Source: an uncultured Bacteroidales bacterium
GTDB lineage: Bacteria > Bacteroidota > Bacteroidia > Bacteroidales > UBA932
Reading direction: 5' to 3'
Assembly (NCBI GenBank): GCA_947306365.1
Contig: CAMZGD010000001.1
Span: 1-64,000, forward strand
DNA: 64,000 nucleotides
In this document: in pieces, positions 10,873-20,800 of the stretch
Layout of the letters: each line of letters starts with the position of its first letter
Numbering within the stretch: the stretch's first letter is position 1
Translations under genes and position numbers: made by a program
Notes under the pieces: model-generated
Seen by the model: only the letters and a program-made list of their open reading frames with translations
Told to the model about the DNA's origin: nothing
The model's database searches: none

Positions 10873-11647
10873 GCTGCAAAGATAGCGTTTTTGTGAGTTC
10901 TGCAAATTCTTCCACCGACAATTGTTCCGGCCGGGCGTCCAGGTACGGCACATATGCCGGCAACTTCGGCAACGAGGCCAGCACCGGCTTCAGGGAATTG
11001 CGGATGGTCTTGCGGCGCTGGTTGAAGGTGGTTTTGACCACTTTCCGGAAAAGGTCGCCGTCGCAGCCGAGCGTGTCACGGCCGTTGCGGACGAGCCGGA
11101 TCACGGCGCTCTTCACCTTGGGCGGCGGGACGAACGAACCCTCGCCCACCGTGAAAAGATATTCGATGTCATACCACGCCTGCAGCAGCACGGAGAGGAT
11201 GCCGTAGGTCTTCGTCCCCGGCCCGGCCGCCAGCCGCTCGGCCACCTCTTTCTGCACCATGCACACCACTTCGGGAATCCGGTCCCTGTAATCCAGCACC
11301 TTGAAGAAAATCTGCGAGGAGATGTTGTAAGGGAAATTCCCGATCAGCGCAAAGCGTTCCGGAAAGACCTTCTGCAGGTCTAGTTTCAGGAAATCCGCCT
11401 CATAAAGCGCCGGGGCAAGTTTCGGATAATGCTCCAGCAGGTAGCGGACCGACTCGCCGTCGAGTTCCACCACCTTGAGCTGCAACTGCGGATCGGCCAG
11501 CAGGCGGCGGGTCAGCACACCGGTGCCCGGGCCGACCTCCAGTACCGGGCCGCGGCTGCGGAGCGACGCTACGATGGCGTCGGCAACCCCCTGGTCGGTC
11601 AGGAAATGCTGCCCGAGGGCTTTCTTGGGACGGACAGACTGGGTCAT
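10814..11647 (-). CDS. rsmA: 16S rRNA (adenine1518/1519-N6)-dimethyltransferase
   Basis: 'KKALGQHFLTDQGVADAIV', 'VLEVGPGTGVLT', 'ALIGNFPYNISSQI'. Confidence 0.96.
   Translation of the reverse strand: MTQSVRPKKALGQHFLTDQGVADAIVASLRSRGPVLEVGPGTGVLTRRLLADPQLQLKVVELDGESVRYLLEHYPKLAPALYEADFLKLDLQKVFPERFALIGNFPYNISSQIFFKVLDYRDRIPEVVCMVQKEVAERLAAGPGTKTYGILSVLLQAWYDIEYLFTVGEGSFVPPPKVKSAVIRLVRNGRDTLGCDGDLFRKVVKTTFNQRRKTIRNSLKPVLASLPKLPAYVPYLDARPEQLSVEEFAELTKTLSLQHVAGDRCSPGGDGGDVLER
10877..10884 (-). promoter_or_regulatory. -7 element TATCTTTG (minus strand) inside rsmA 3' end, for the EEP-family gene
   Basis: Minus strand reads TATCTTTG-CAGC-ATG. Confidence 0.55.
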
Positions 11648-12792
11648 CGCGCGATGAAATGCCTGTACATGCGTTCGATGCCGGCGTGCAGGACGTTCGG
11701 CATCTCCGGATCGGGATAGTGCGCCCCGCTGCAGATGATCACGAAACCGTATTTTTCTTCCGGATGGAAGAACATCGCGCTGCGCAGGCCGTAGGCGCCG
11801 CCGGTATGGCCCACGAAGGTGACGCCCGGCACATAATCGTCGGCCAGCCAGAGATTCAGGCCGTAATGCTCGGGCTCGGAACGCGGCACCTGCATCGTGC
11901 GGGCGCTCGCCTCGGAGAGGATCCGCACACCGTCGGGCGTCGTCCCGTAGTTCATGTGCATCGTCATATAGCGGGCCAGGTCGAGCGCGGAGATCTTCAT
12001 GCCTCCGGTCGGCGAGAAAATCAGGGCGTCGTGGCCCATCACATAGGCGGCCACCTTCTCGCTGCGCGGCGCATAGGCTTCTTCATACGTATCGGTGTAG
12101 GCGCCGGCCTCTTCGTCCCACTCGTACAGGTGCGCGAAGCGGCTCCGGTCGAGCGAATCCACGCAATAGCCGCCGTAGAGGCCCAACGGACGGAGAACGT
12201 GGTTCACCACGTAGTTGTCAAACCGCTCGCCCGACACGCGTTCGAGTATGGTTCCGGCCAGGTTGAGGTTCAGGTTGCAGTATTCATAGCCGCCGCTGCC
12301 GGGCGCGTAGTCGTTGTAGCAGTTGCCGGCGTCGGGGTTCAAATCGGGATTGATGATGTCGATGGTGGTCCAGTAGCCCTGGCTGTCGTTGATGCTGGAG
12401 GTGTGGGAAAGCAGCATCTCGAGGGTGATGACGGTGTCGGGGAACTTCGGGTTGCGCACCGTGAATCCGAGCAGGTCGCTCACGTCGTCGGTCAGCGAAA
12501 CCCGCCCCTGTTCCACCTGCTGGAGCAGGCCCGTCGCCGTGAACGACTTGGAGATGGAGGCGATGCGGAAGACCGTCCGGTCATCCACAGGTTCCTGCGT
12601 CGCGAGGTCCTTCACGCCGAAATGGTGGTGATACACCAGCTTGTTGTCCTTGACGACGGCACAGCTGACGCCGACCGCTTCGATTTCGGCAAGATATGCT
12701 TCGAAGTCTTTTTCAAATTCGCGTCCGGCGTTGTTACAGCCGGAGAGCAGCAGGGCGGCCATCAGGCCGGCGGCAAGCAGGCGTTTTTTCAT
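11644..12792 (-). CDS. Serine hydrolase / beta-lactamase (class C-like) family lipoprotein
   Basis: Lipobox LLLSGC; SISK (SxxK), YCN (YxN) and HTG motifs; true start at MKKRLLAAG (12792), not 14709. Confidence 0.88.
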   Translation of the reverse strand: MKKRLLAAGLMAALLLSGCNNAGREFEKDFEAYLAEIEAVGVSCAVVKDNKLVYHHHFGVKDLATQEPVDDRTVFRIASISKSFTATGLLQQVEQGRVSLTDDVSDLLGFTVRNPKFPDTVITLEMLLSHTSSINDSQGYWTTIDIINPDLNPDAGNCYNDYAPGSGGYEYCNLNLNLAGTILERVSGERFDNYVVNHVLRPLGLYGGYCVDSLDRSRFAHLYEWDEEAGAYTDTYEEAYAPRSEKVAAYVMGHDALIFSPTGGMKISALDLARYMTMHMNYGTTPDGVRILSEASARTMQVPRSEPEHYGLNLWLADDYVPGVTFVGHTGGAYGLRSAMFFHPEEKYGFVIICSGAHYPDPEMPNVLHAGIERMYRHFIAR

Positions 12793-12855
12793 TTTTGACA
12801 GTTTTATTCGGTTTTTGTTCGGACAAGTTCGGGTTCCGCAGGGACAATTCTCTTG

Positions 12856-12863
12856 CAAAGATA
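12856..12863 (-). promoter_or_regulatory. -7 element TATCTTTG (minus strand) for serine hydrolase gene
   Basis: CAAAGATA on plus strand 64 nt upstream of the start. Confidence 0.5.
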
Positions 12864-12886
12864 GCATTCTGCGTCGATTTTTTCGG

Positions 12887-12894
12887 TATTTTTG
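12887..12894 (+). promoter_or_regulatory. -7 element TATTTTTG for mutS
   Basis: TAnnTTTG match 6 nt before ATG 12901. Confidence 0.55.
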
Positions 12895-12900
12895 CGTTCG

Positions 12901-15483
12901 ATGAAAGAGAAAAACACACCGGGAACCCCGATGCTCAAGCAGTATTTCGAGATCAAGGCACAGTATCCCGAAGCCATCCTGCTCTACCGGGTCGGCGATT
13001 TCTACGAAACGTACGGCGACGACGCCTGCAAGGCCAGCCGCCTGCTCGGCCTCGTGCTGACGCGCAAGTCCGCCGGCAGCGGCAGTTTCATCGAAATGGC
13101 CGGCGTTCCCTACCACGCCATCGACAACTACCTGCCCAAACTCGTGCAGGCGGGTTGCAAGGTCGCCGTCTGCGACCAGCTCGAAGATCCCCGGCTCACT
13201 AAAAAGCTGGTGAAACGCGGCGTCACAGAGCTTGTCACGCCGGGCGTAGCCTACAACGACAACCTGCTCAAGGCCGGCGAGAACAACTGGCTGGCGGCGT
13301 TCTCTTTCAGCGGAAAAGAGGCCGGAATGGCCTTTCTCGACATCTCGACCGGCGCCTTCAAGGTCGCGCAGGGATCGCTCGACTATGCAGAAATGCTGCT
13401 GGGCACGATGGCGCCCCACGAAATCCTGGTGGAACGCTCCTTTGCCGACGGATTCCGCCAGCGTTTTGCCACCCGGGCCTGCCTCACCCCGCTCGATCCC
13501 TGGGCCTTCGTTCCCGAAGCCGCCGCCCGGAAAGTCTGCACACAATTGAACACGCCCTCCCTCAAGGGTTTCGGCGTGGAGGCGATGCCGCTGGGTGTCA
13601 CAGCGGCGGGAGCCGTTCTCTATTATCTGGAGATGACGCAGCACCACGCCCTGGGGCACATCCGTTCGCTCTCCCGCATCGACGAGGGCGACTTCGTCTG
13701 GATGGACCGCTTCACCGTGCGCAACCTGGAAGTGTTCCAGGCGCTCGCCGGCGCCGAAGGGCGGCCGCTGATCGAAGCCGTCGGCCGCTGCTGCACGCCG
13801 ATGGGCAACCGGCTGCTCCGGGAATGGCTCGCCATGCCGCTCAAGGACATCGCCCGGCTCAACGCCCGCTACGACACCGTCGCGGCATTCCTTGCCGACG
13901 GGCAGATGCGCACGGTCGTCCGCGACGAACTCGCGCAGGTGGGAGACCTGGAGCGCATCGTCGCGAAGGCGGCCGCCGGCCGGCTGCTCCCCCGCGAAGC
14001 CCTGCAGCTGGCACGCGCCCTGCAGAGCGGGGCCGCCATCCGCGCCACCATCGCCAAACCGGAGCTTGCCCGCTGGTGTGAATCGCTCGACAACTGCACG
14101 GCCCTTTCCGAACGCATCTCGCGGACACTGCTGCCCGAGACGGCCGCCGCCCTGGGCAAGGGCGACGTGATCGCCGCCGGCGTCTCGCCGGAACTCGACC
14201 GGCTGCGCGACACGCTCCACCACGGCCGCCAGATCCTGCTGGACATCCAGCAGCGCGAACGCGACGCCACCGGCATCGGTTCGCTCAAGATCGGCTACAA
14301 CAATGTGTTCGGCTATTACCTGGAAGTCCGCAACACGTTCAAGGAAAAAGTGCCCGAGACGTGGATCCGCAAACAGACGCTCGTCGGGGCCGAACGCTAC
14401 ATCACCGACGAACTCAAGCGCTACGAAGAAACCATTCTGGGCGCGGAAGAACGCATCCTCGCCCTGGAAACGCAGCTGTACGGCGGCCTTGTCACCGCCA
14501 TCCAGGCGGAAATCCCCGTCATCCAGCGCAATGCCGCCATCCTGGCGCAGCTCGACGTGCTCGCCGGCTTCGCCCTGCTCGCCTATGACGAGGACTATTG
14601 CCGGCCGGTCCTCGACGACTCCCTGTCGATCGACATCCGGCAGGGCCGCCATCCGGTCATCGAACAGATGATGCCGGAAGGAGAATCCTATGTGGCCAAC
14701 GACCTGCATCTCGACACCACGGGGCAGCAGATCATCATCCTCACCGGCCCGAACATGGCCGGAAAATCGGCTTTCCTGCGGCAGACCGCGCTGATTTGCC
14801 TCCTTGCCCAGGCGGGCTGCTATGTGCCGGCAAAAAGCCTGAAAATGGGCGTCGTAGACAAAATCTTCACCCGAGTCGGCGCTTCGGACAACATTTCACG
14901 CGGCGAATCGACTTTCATGGTCGAAATGCTGGAGACCGCCACGATCCTGAACAACCTTTCCGACCGGTCGCTGGTCCTGCTCGACGAGATCGGCCGCGGC
15001 ACCAGCACGTTCGACGGCATGTCCATCGCCTGGGCCATCGTGGAATACCTTCACGGGAATTCCCGCGCCAAGACGCTTTTCGCCACGCACTACCACGAAC
15101 TCAACGAGTTGGAAAACCGGTATCCACGGGTCCGCAACTACCATATTTCCGTCAAGGAGAAAGACGGGCAGGTACTTTTCCTGCGCAAGCTGCTTCCCGG
15201 CGGCGTCGCCCACAGTTTCGGCATCCACGTCGCACGGATGGCCGGCATGCCTTCCGATGTCGTGTACCGGGCGGAAAAGAAACTCCGCGAACTGGAAGCC
15301 GCCGCGCCCGGCACCCAGTCCGCCCCGGCCGCAGCCCCGGGCGTACAGCTCTCCCTCTACCAGCTCGACGATCCGCTGCTCCTCGACATCAAGGAGACGC
15401 TCGAGCAACTCGACATCAACCAGCTTTCCCCGCTCGACGCGTTCGATGCGCTGCGGGCCCTCCAAAAGAAAATCGGACACTGA
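12901..15483 (+). CDS. mutS: DNA mismatch repair protein MutS
   Basis: 'TPMLKQYFEIKAQYPEAILLYRVGDFYETYGDDA', Walker A 'TGPNMAGKSAFLRQTALI', 'LLDEIGRGTSTFDGMSIAWA'. Confidence 0.97.
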   Translation: MKEKNTPGTPMLKQYFEIKAQYPEAILLYRVGDFYETYGDDACKASRLLGLVLTRKSAGSGSFIEMAGVPYHAIDNYLPKLVQAGCKVAVCDQLEDPRLTKKLVKRGVTELVTPGVAYNDNLLKAGENNWLAAFSFSGKEAGMAFLDISTGAFKVAQGSLDYAEMLLGTMAPHEILVERSFADGFRQRFATRACLTPLDPWAFVPEAAARKVCTQLNTPSLKGFGVEAMPLGVTAAGAVLYYLEMTQHHALGHIRSLSRIDEGDFVWMDRFTVRNLEVFQALAGAEGRPLIEAVGRCCTPMGNRLLREWLAMPLKDIARLNARYDTVAAFLADGQMRTVVRDELAQVGDLERIVAKAAAGRLLPREALQLARALQSGAAIRATIAKPELARWCESLDNCTALSERISRTLLPETAAALGKGDVIAAGVSPELDRLRDTLHHGRQILLDIQQRERDATGIGSLKIGYNNVFGYYLEVRNTFKEKVPETWIRKQTLVGAERYITDELKRYEETILGAEERILALETQLYGGLVTAIQAEIPVIQRNAAILAQLDVLAGFALLAYDEDYCRPVLDDSLSIDIRQGRHPVIEQMMPEGESYVANDLHLDTTGQQIIILTGPNMAGKSAFLRQTALICLLAQAGCYVPAKSLKMGVVDKIFTRVGASDNISRGESTFMVEMLETATILNNLSDRSLVLLDEIGRGTSTFDGMSIAWAIVEYLHGNSRAKTLFATHYHELNELENRYPRVRNYHISVKEKDGQVLFLRKLLPGGVAHSFGIHVARMAGMPSDVVYRAEKKLRELEAAAPGTQSAPAAAPGVQLSLYQLDDPLLLDIKETLEQLDINQLSPLDAFDALRALQKKIGH

Positions 15484-16604
15484 TGATGGCTGCAGACCGT
15501 TTACGGACGCTGCTTTCCCTGACGGGGGTGGCGGTGGGCATCTTTTCGGTGGTCGCCGCGCTGTCGCTCGTCGATTCGCTCCGGCAATCGCTGCAGGAGG
15601 GATTTGCGGCCTATGGCGGAGACGTGCTTTTCATTGACCGGGAGCCGCTTGAACCCGACCTGAACGAGGACGGCGTATTCCGCTGGTGGGCCTATGCCTC
15701 GCGGCCGCCTGTGACCTGGCGGGAATACCGGTACCTGGCGGAAAACGGCCAAGACGCCTTCTCGCAACTGGCCTACGCAGCGTATGGCCTGTCGGCTGTC
15801 GGCGTAGACGGCGACTGGGGGCTGCTGGTGCCGCAAGCCATCGCACAGGGACGCGGTTTCACGGGCGACGAACTCTCCGGAAGCCTGCCCGTGGCCGTCG
15901 TAGGGGCAGAAACGGAAGCCGTGTGCGGGGACCGCATATGGATTGACGGGGCACCGTTCAAAGTCATCGGCGTATTCGAAAAGGCGGGAATGAACACGGT
16001 CAGCCCGGTCGATGTCGACCGCGTACGGCTCGTCCCGTTTCGGGCGCTTCGCGGTCCGGTGGTACGCGGCAGCATTCTGGCCGGAGGAGCTGACGTCCCG
16101 CAGCTCCGCCGGCTGATGCGCAGCTGTCGGCGGCTCACGCCGCTTCAGCCGGATGATTTCGCACTCAACCGGCTGTCCTTCCTGCTCGATGAAATGAACA
16201 GCGTTTTCGCGCTGGCCGCACGATTGGGCTGGGTCGTAGGCCTGTTCTCGCTGCTGGTCGGTGGATTCGGCATCGCCAATATGCTCTATGTCTCCGTAGC
16301 GGAACGCAGGCCCGAAATCGGCATCTGTCGGGCGCTGGGCGCGCCACGGCGCGTAATCGTCCGGCAGTTTCTGGACGAAGCCTTGAAACTGTCACTGTCG
16401 GGCGGCATCGTCGGCATCGGGCTCGCGGCGCTGCTGGCCGCCATCTTGACAGCCGTATCGGGGACGGGCTTTTCACTGACGGTCTCGTTGCGGGCAATAT
16501 TCGCCGGCCTGGGCGCTACCCTTGCGCTCGGCCTGATCTTCGGCACGGCACCCGCCCTTCATGCCGCCCGTCTCCAACCCGTCGACGCCCTACGCGTATC
16601 CTGA
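15483..16604 (+). CDS. ABC transporter permease, MacB/FtsX-like
   Basis: 'RLRTLLSLTGVAVGIFSVVAALSLVDSL', 'GFGIANMLYVSVAERRPEIGICRALGAPRRVIVRQFLDEA'; TGATG overlap with mutS stop. Confidence 0.85.
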   Translation: MMAADRLRTLLSLTGVAVGIFSVVAALSLVDSLRQSLQEGFAAYGGDVLFIDREPLEPDLNEDGVFRWWAYASRPPVTWREYRYLAENGQDAFSQLAYAAYGLSAVGVDGDWGLLVPQAIAQGRGFTGDELSGSLPVAVVGAETEAVCGDRIWIDGAPFKVIGVFEKAGMNTVSPVDVDRVRLVPFRALRGPVVRGSILAGGADVPQLRRLMRSCRRLTPLQPDDFALNRLSFLLDEMNSVFALAARLGWVVGLFSLLVGGFGIANMLYVSVAERRPEIGICRALGAPRRVIVRQFLDEALKLSLSGGIVGIGLAALLAAILTAVSGTGFSLTVSLRAIFAGLGATLALGLIFGTAPALHAARLQPVDALRVS

Positions 16605-16609
16605 TTGTT

Positions 16610-16767
16610 TTGTCTTGTGCTTAGGCGCTCGGGAACTATTGTTTTTCGGACCTTCGCTTCGCTCATCCCTCCCACCGCTACGCGGCGGGCCCCTCCCGCT
16701 ATCAAGCGCGGGTGCTTAGGGTCCGAAAAGCAATAGTTCCCCGCGCCATAACAAAGCACAAGACAAT
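16610..16767. repeat. Large intergenic inverted repeat (arms ~43-48 bp, ~67-bp centre)
   Basis: Left TTGTCTTGTGCTTAGGCGCTCGGGAACTATTGTTTTTCGGACC (16610-16652) versus right arm GGTCCGAAAAGCAATAGTTCCCCGCGCCATAACAAAGCACAAGACAAT (16720-16767). Confidence 0.85.
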
Positions 16768-16771
16768 AAGT

Positions 16772-16806
16772 ACAAAAAGAAGGGCGATCCGTGAAGATCA
16801 CCCTTG
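16772..16806 (-). terminator. Rho-independent terminator of the 16835-17794 gene
   Basis: Minus strand: AAGGGTGATC TTCACG GATCGCCCTT CTTTTTGT. Confidence 0.7.
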
Positions 16807-16834
16807 ATTTATCGGTACTGACGTAAGTCAGTTG

Positions 16835-17794
16835 TTAGAATCTTACACCGATTGTGAGTTGCGGGAATGCGAATGCGCGAAGATTGTGATTCGTCGCATA
16901 GTACGGATCCTGACCGTTGATCTGCAGATGGAGCAGCGTGTACTGGTAGCACACAGGAGCCACTTCCGCACCGATGAACAGACCTTCCATCAACGCATAT
17001 TCGATACCGAAGTTAATTCCTCCACCAAATCCCAGCGCCTGGCCGCCACGGTTGGTCAGCCAAAGGTCGGCTTCCTCATACTGCGGATCATAAGCGACGT
17101 TCGGATCGTACGTATCGTTGTCAACATACATGCCCGTGTACGGGTAGAAGCTTTCGATACGCGCCATCTTGAACTGGCCGAAAATGCCCAGGTAGGGGAA
17201 AATCCGCTGGTTCTTGGTATTGAAGTAGTACTCACTTCCCAACTGTACCATCAGACGGTTGGTCACGGCACCAAGGATCGCCTTGTGTGCATAGACCTCG
17301 TCAAGACCAACCTGCGCGAGCGTCTGGCTCGGATCCAGATGCGTCAGATTTTGGTTGAGCGGATAAGTCTCGCCCTCGATGAAATCCTTGCTGGGCTGGA
17401 TGTTCATGATATAGGCGCCACTCAGGTTGATGTTGATATGGTCGGTAATGAAGTACTTCGCGCCCACCGAGAAATTCTTCAGCGTATAGTTGAGGCTTCC
17501 GGTGTTCGCAAGCAGGGTTGACAGGTCACCGCTGATGTACGCGTTGCCCAGGCCGTAGGTCACGTCCTGCGTATCGAGGTCCAGTCCAAGGCCGATCGCA
17601 CTGCCGTCTTCATCGGGGAGCAGATAGTAAAGTCCCGTAAAGTCGTTGAAGAACTGGCCGGCGCCGACATTGAGGTTGAACTGCCACTGTCCTGCTTTCG
17701 GTCCAAACACACACTCACAACCCTCCTGCGGTTGTGCCATTGCGGGCACAACCAGGAGGAGCGTCATGATAAGTATGCTTAATCTTTTCAACAT
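16835..17794 (-). CDS. Outer-membrane beta-barrel protein (porin-like)
   Basis: Signal peptide; alternating aromatic/polar beta strands; 'VGAKYFITDHININLSGAYIMN'; C-terminal 'LTIGVRF' ends in F. Confidence 0.7.
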   Translation of the reverse strand: MLKRLSILIMTLLLVVPAMAQPQEGCECVFGPKAGQWQFNLNVGAGQFFNDFTGLYYLLPDEDGSAIGLGLDLDTQDVTYGLGNAYISGDLSTLLANTGSLNYTLKNFSVGAKYFITDHININLSGAYIMNIQPSKDFIEGETYPLNQNLTHLDPSQTLAQVGLDEVYAHKAILGAVTNRLMVQLGSEYYFNTKNQRIFPYLGIFGQFKMARIESFYPYTGMYVDNDTYDPNVAYDPQYEEADLWLTNRGGQALGFGGGINFGIEYALMEGLFIGAEVAPVCYQYTLLHLQINGQDPYYATNHNLRAFAFPQLTIGVRF

Positions 17795-17849
17795 ATTGTC
17801 CGTTTTAAAAACGTTTTTACGTTGTTGTTAAGATTTGTTTAGCGTTTTA

Positions 17850-20800
17850 TTAGAATCCAAATTCGCCACCGATGGACGGGATCACGAAATTGGCATCCTG
17901 GCTCTTCAGGTACTCAATGATGCGGTCGAGGTTATCCTTGGCAGCCTGCAGCAGGGTCTCGAGCTGTTCGAGTTCGAACATAGCCTTGTCGAGGTCACGC
18001 TGAGCCCTGGCAACTTCGAGTTCGGCAGCGGGAACACCGCTTTCGAAGTCGGCGAGCGCCTTGGCAGCGGCATCCCATTCCTCATCCCAGTAATTGATCA
18101 TGCTGATCAGATACTGCTGGTAAGCGGTCTGCTGACGGGCGAAGTCCTTGAGGAGCTGCTCGTAGTCGGCGATCATGTCGTCCCAGTTGTCGGCCTCGCT
18201 GAAGTCATCATAGTAACCCTTGGCCTTGGCGGCGGCGAGGTAAGCCGGCTTCAGAGCGTTGAGGAGGATGTCGAGGTGAGCGATCTGGTCGTCAACGTCG
18301 AGCTTGCGGAGCTTGAGGTCGTACATAGCCTTCGGGAAGCCACCGAGATACTTCTCAGCGAACTCGAGCTGCTTGCCCTTCAGGTTGCTGTTCCAGCTGC
18401 TGCCGCTGCTGGTACCGTGGAAAGCGGTACCCGGGCTGCCACCGGCCTGGAGACCATCGTAGTTGATGGTGAAGTTGTTACCCATCGTGATGCTCGTGAT
18501 CTTCGGGCGGAACTTCAGCACACCGCTGGAGGTGTAGGAACCGGCGAACTCGGTCCAGAGTTCACGGCTGTAGTCGGCGTAAGCCACGAAGTTGTCGTAA
18601 GCAGCCTTGTCGAGCTCGTAAGCGAGGGCGGCGAGGGCGGCGTTCTCAGCGTTGGCGTCGGCAATCTCCTTGGCGACCGTCTCGATCCAAGCCTTGATGA
18701 GCTCGAGGTCTTCGGTAGCCGGGTGCTGGACGAGCCAGAGACGATATTCGGCGGCCATCAGGTTGTAGAAGTCGGTGCGAGCCGTGTTGAAGGCAGGCAT
18801 ACCCTTGGCGTCGGCGAAGATCTCAGCCTCGAAGAGGTTGTATTCCGTCGTGTAGATGTCACCGAAGGTGATCGAGTTGTTGGTCACAACGCCACCGTTG
18901 TCGAGATCCTGGCCCGTGTAGTCCGTCGTGCCGAAGCCGGCCGGAATCTGCGGGTGGAAGCCGCGGTTCTCAACGGAACCCAGGATGGCACCGATAGCCT
19001 CGGTGAACATGATCTCGGCACCGTCGAAGCTGACAGCGTTATACGGCTTCATGAAGGTATCATAGAGGTATGCGGACACAGGGATTTCCTGAGCGGCAGC
19101 AGCCTTGATGTCGTCTTCCGTGCTCGTGTTGTCGAGGGTGGCAGGATAAGCGTTCACACCCCAGTACATCAGATAGATGGCCTCGTAACGGGCGATGGCG
19201 GCGTCGATGGCTTCCTTAGCCTTCGTGACCAGAGGAGACTCGTAATATTCTCCACCGGGCTTGGTCACCATGTGTGCTTCCGGATGTTCGGTACGGGTCT
19301 TGTCTTCAGGGACATACTCATACTGGTTGTAGAAGGCGTTGTGAGCCGGAGTACCGATTTCAGAGTTGACATCGCAACCGGTGAAATCCCAAGGAGCGTC
19401 GGTAGCAATCGCATCAGCGAAGTCCTTGTTGAGGAGCTGGCGGGCCATATGGGCAAGAGTGGAGTTCTTTGCCGCATAATCCGAACCGTCGGCAACTTTA
19501 TGGCCCCATTTTTTAGTTTTGCGCAGACCATCATAAGTAAGGTCGCTGAACTTGATGGAGTCAATTTCAAGATCTCCGGCATAAATGTAACCGAAACGAT
19601 AGTAGTCAAAGTTGATCTCGCCCGGATCCTTGTATTCGAGGTAGTTCTCGCGAGCTTCAGCAAACGCCTGGAAAGCGTTGATGATAGCAATCGAGTCGTT
19701 CTTCGAAAGACTTGCCTCATTTACAGACTCAAGGGCCTCATAGAGCTTCTTGATCGCAGCGACCATGGCGTTGCCATGCTCTTTCTCAGACTTCTGGGCA
19801 TCCTTGAGGCCCTGGAGAGCGTCCTTATACGGACCGTAGTTCAGCAGACCGGCTTCGAGGGTGTCGCGGTGAGCCTTCCAGATAGCGTAAGCGGCGTCGC
19901 GCTGCTTCTTGATGGTAGCTTCGTCATCGGCATCGTCCGGGAAGAGGACCTTGTCGCGGAGCAGCGTGTAGTAGGCACCCCACAGACCGTAGTTGGCGGT
20001 GGCAGCGGTATACGGCTTGCCTTCGTCATCGTAGCGGGTGAGCTTCTGGCTGCCGACGGTTCCGAGGCTGTCGCCAAGGATGAAGGCGCTCATGTCAGCG
20101 TCCGGCGTCAGGACACCGTCGTTGTAAACGGTCTCAGGCGTACCGTCGACGGTCACCGGGTTGTAGCTGCCAAGCAGATAGTCAAACTTGATCATCGCCG
20201 GGGTCGGGGTGATTTCGAGTTCGGTCAGACCGGTCAGCTGGCCCGTGGCGGAAGCACCGACCACGTCGCCATGTGTGAATTCGTCACCGGCCTTGCCGAG
20301 AGCGTTGTCTTCCTCAAGTTCGAAGCCGAAGCGGACCACATAGACCGTGGCACCTTCAGGATCGACCGGGACATAGTCCTCGTCGAGGGTAGCGGGATCG
20401 GCCATCGGGTAACCCTTGTTGTCGCTCACCGTACCGAGGAACGGAGACTTGCTGCTGATCCAGCTGGCAACGGCGGAAGCATAGGCGCCGAAAGCGTCGT
20501 GATATTCGACCATCAGGGCAGCGGAGTCCTGCGTGATCTTGTGGCGGCTGTATTCCAGCTCAGCCTTTTCGGCCTCATACTTGTCGAGTTCAGCCTTCCA
20601 CTTGTCGAGGTCCTCGATGTTCGGGGCCGGGACATTGGCGAGGGCTTCCTCAAAGTAAGCCTTGTAAGCCTTTGCACGGGCGATGTCACGCTCCAGCAGA
20701 TCGCGGGCGTCAGCATATTCGTGCTCTTCGCTGTCCCATTCGAGATCAGCCTTGGCAGCGTCGGCCTGAGCCTTGGCGAGCGCCTGCTCTTTCTCGAGCA

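Noticed and set aside
12793-14709. N-terminal ~640 aa of the 1021-aa minus-strand ORF as a fusion to the serine hydrolase
   Set aside because: Antisense to mutS; signal peptide and lipobox at MKKRLLAAG show the true start at 12792.
14598-15482. N-terminal extension of the 668-aa permease ORF
   Set aside because: Out-of-frame reading of mutS, Arg/Pro/His-rich; real permease starts at 15483.
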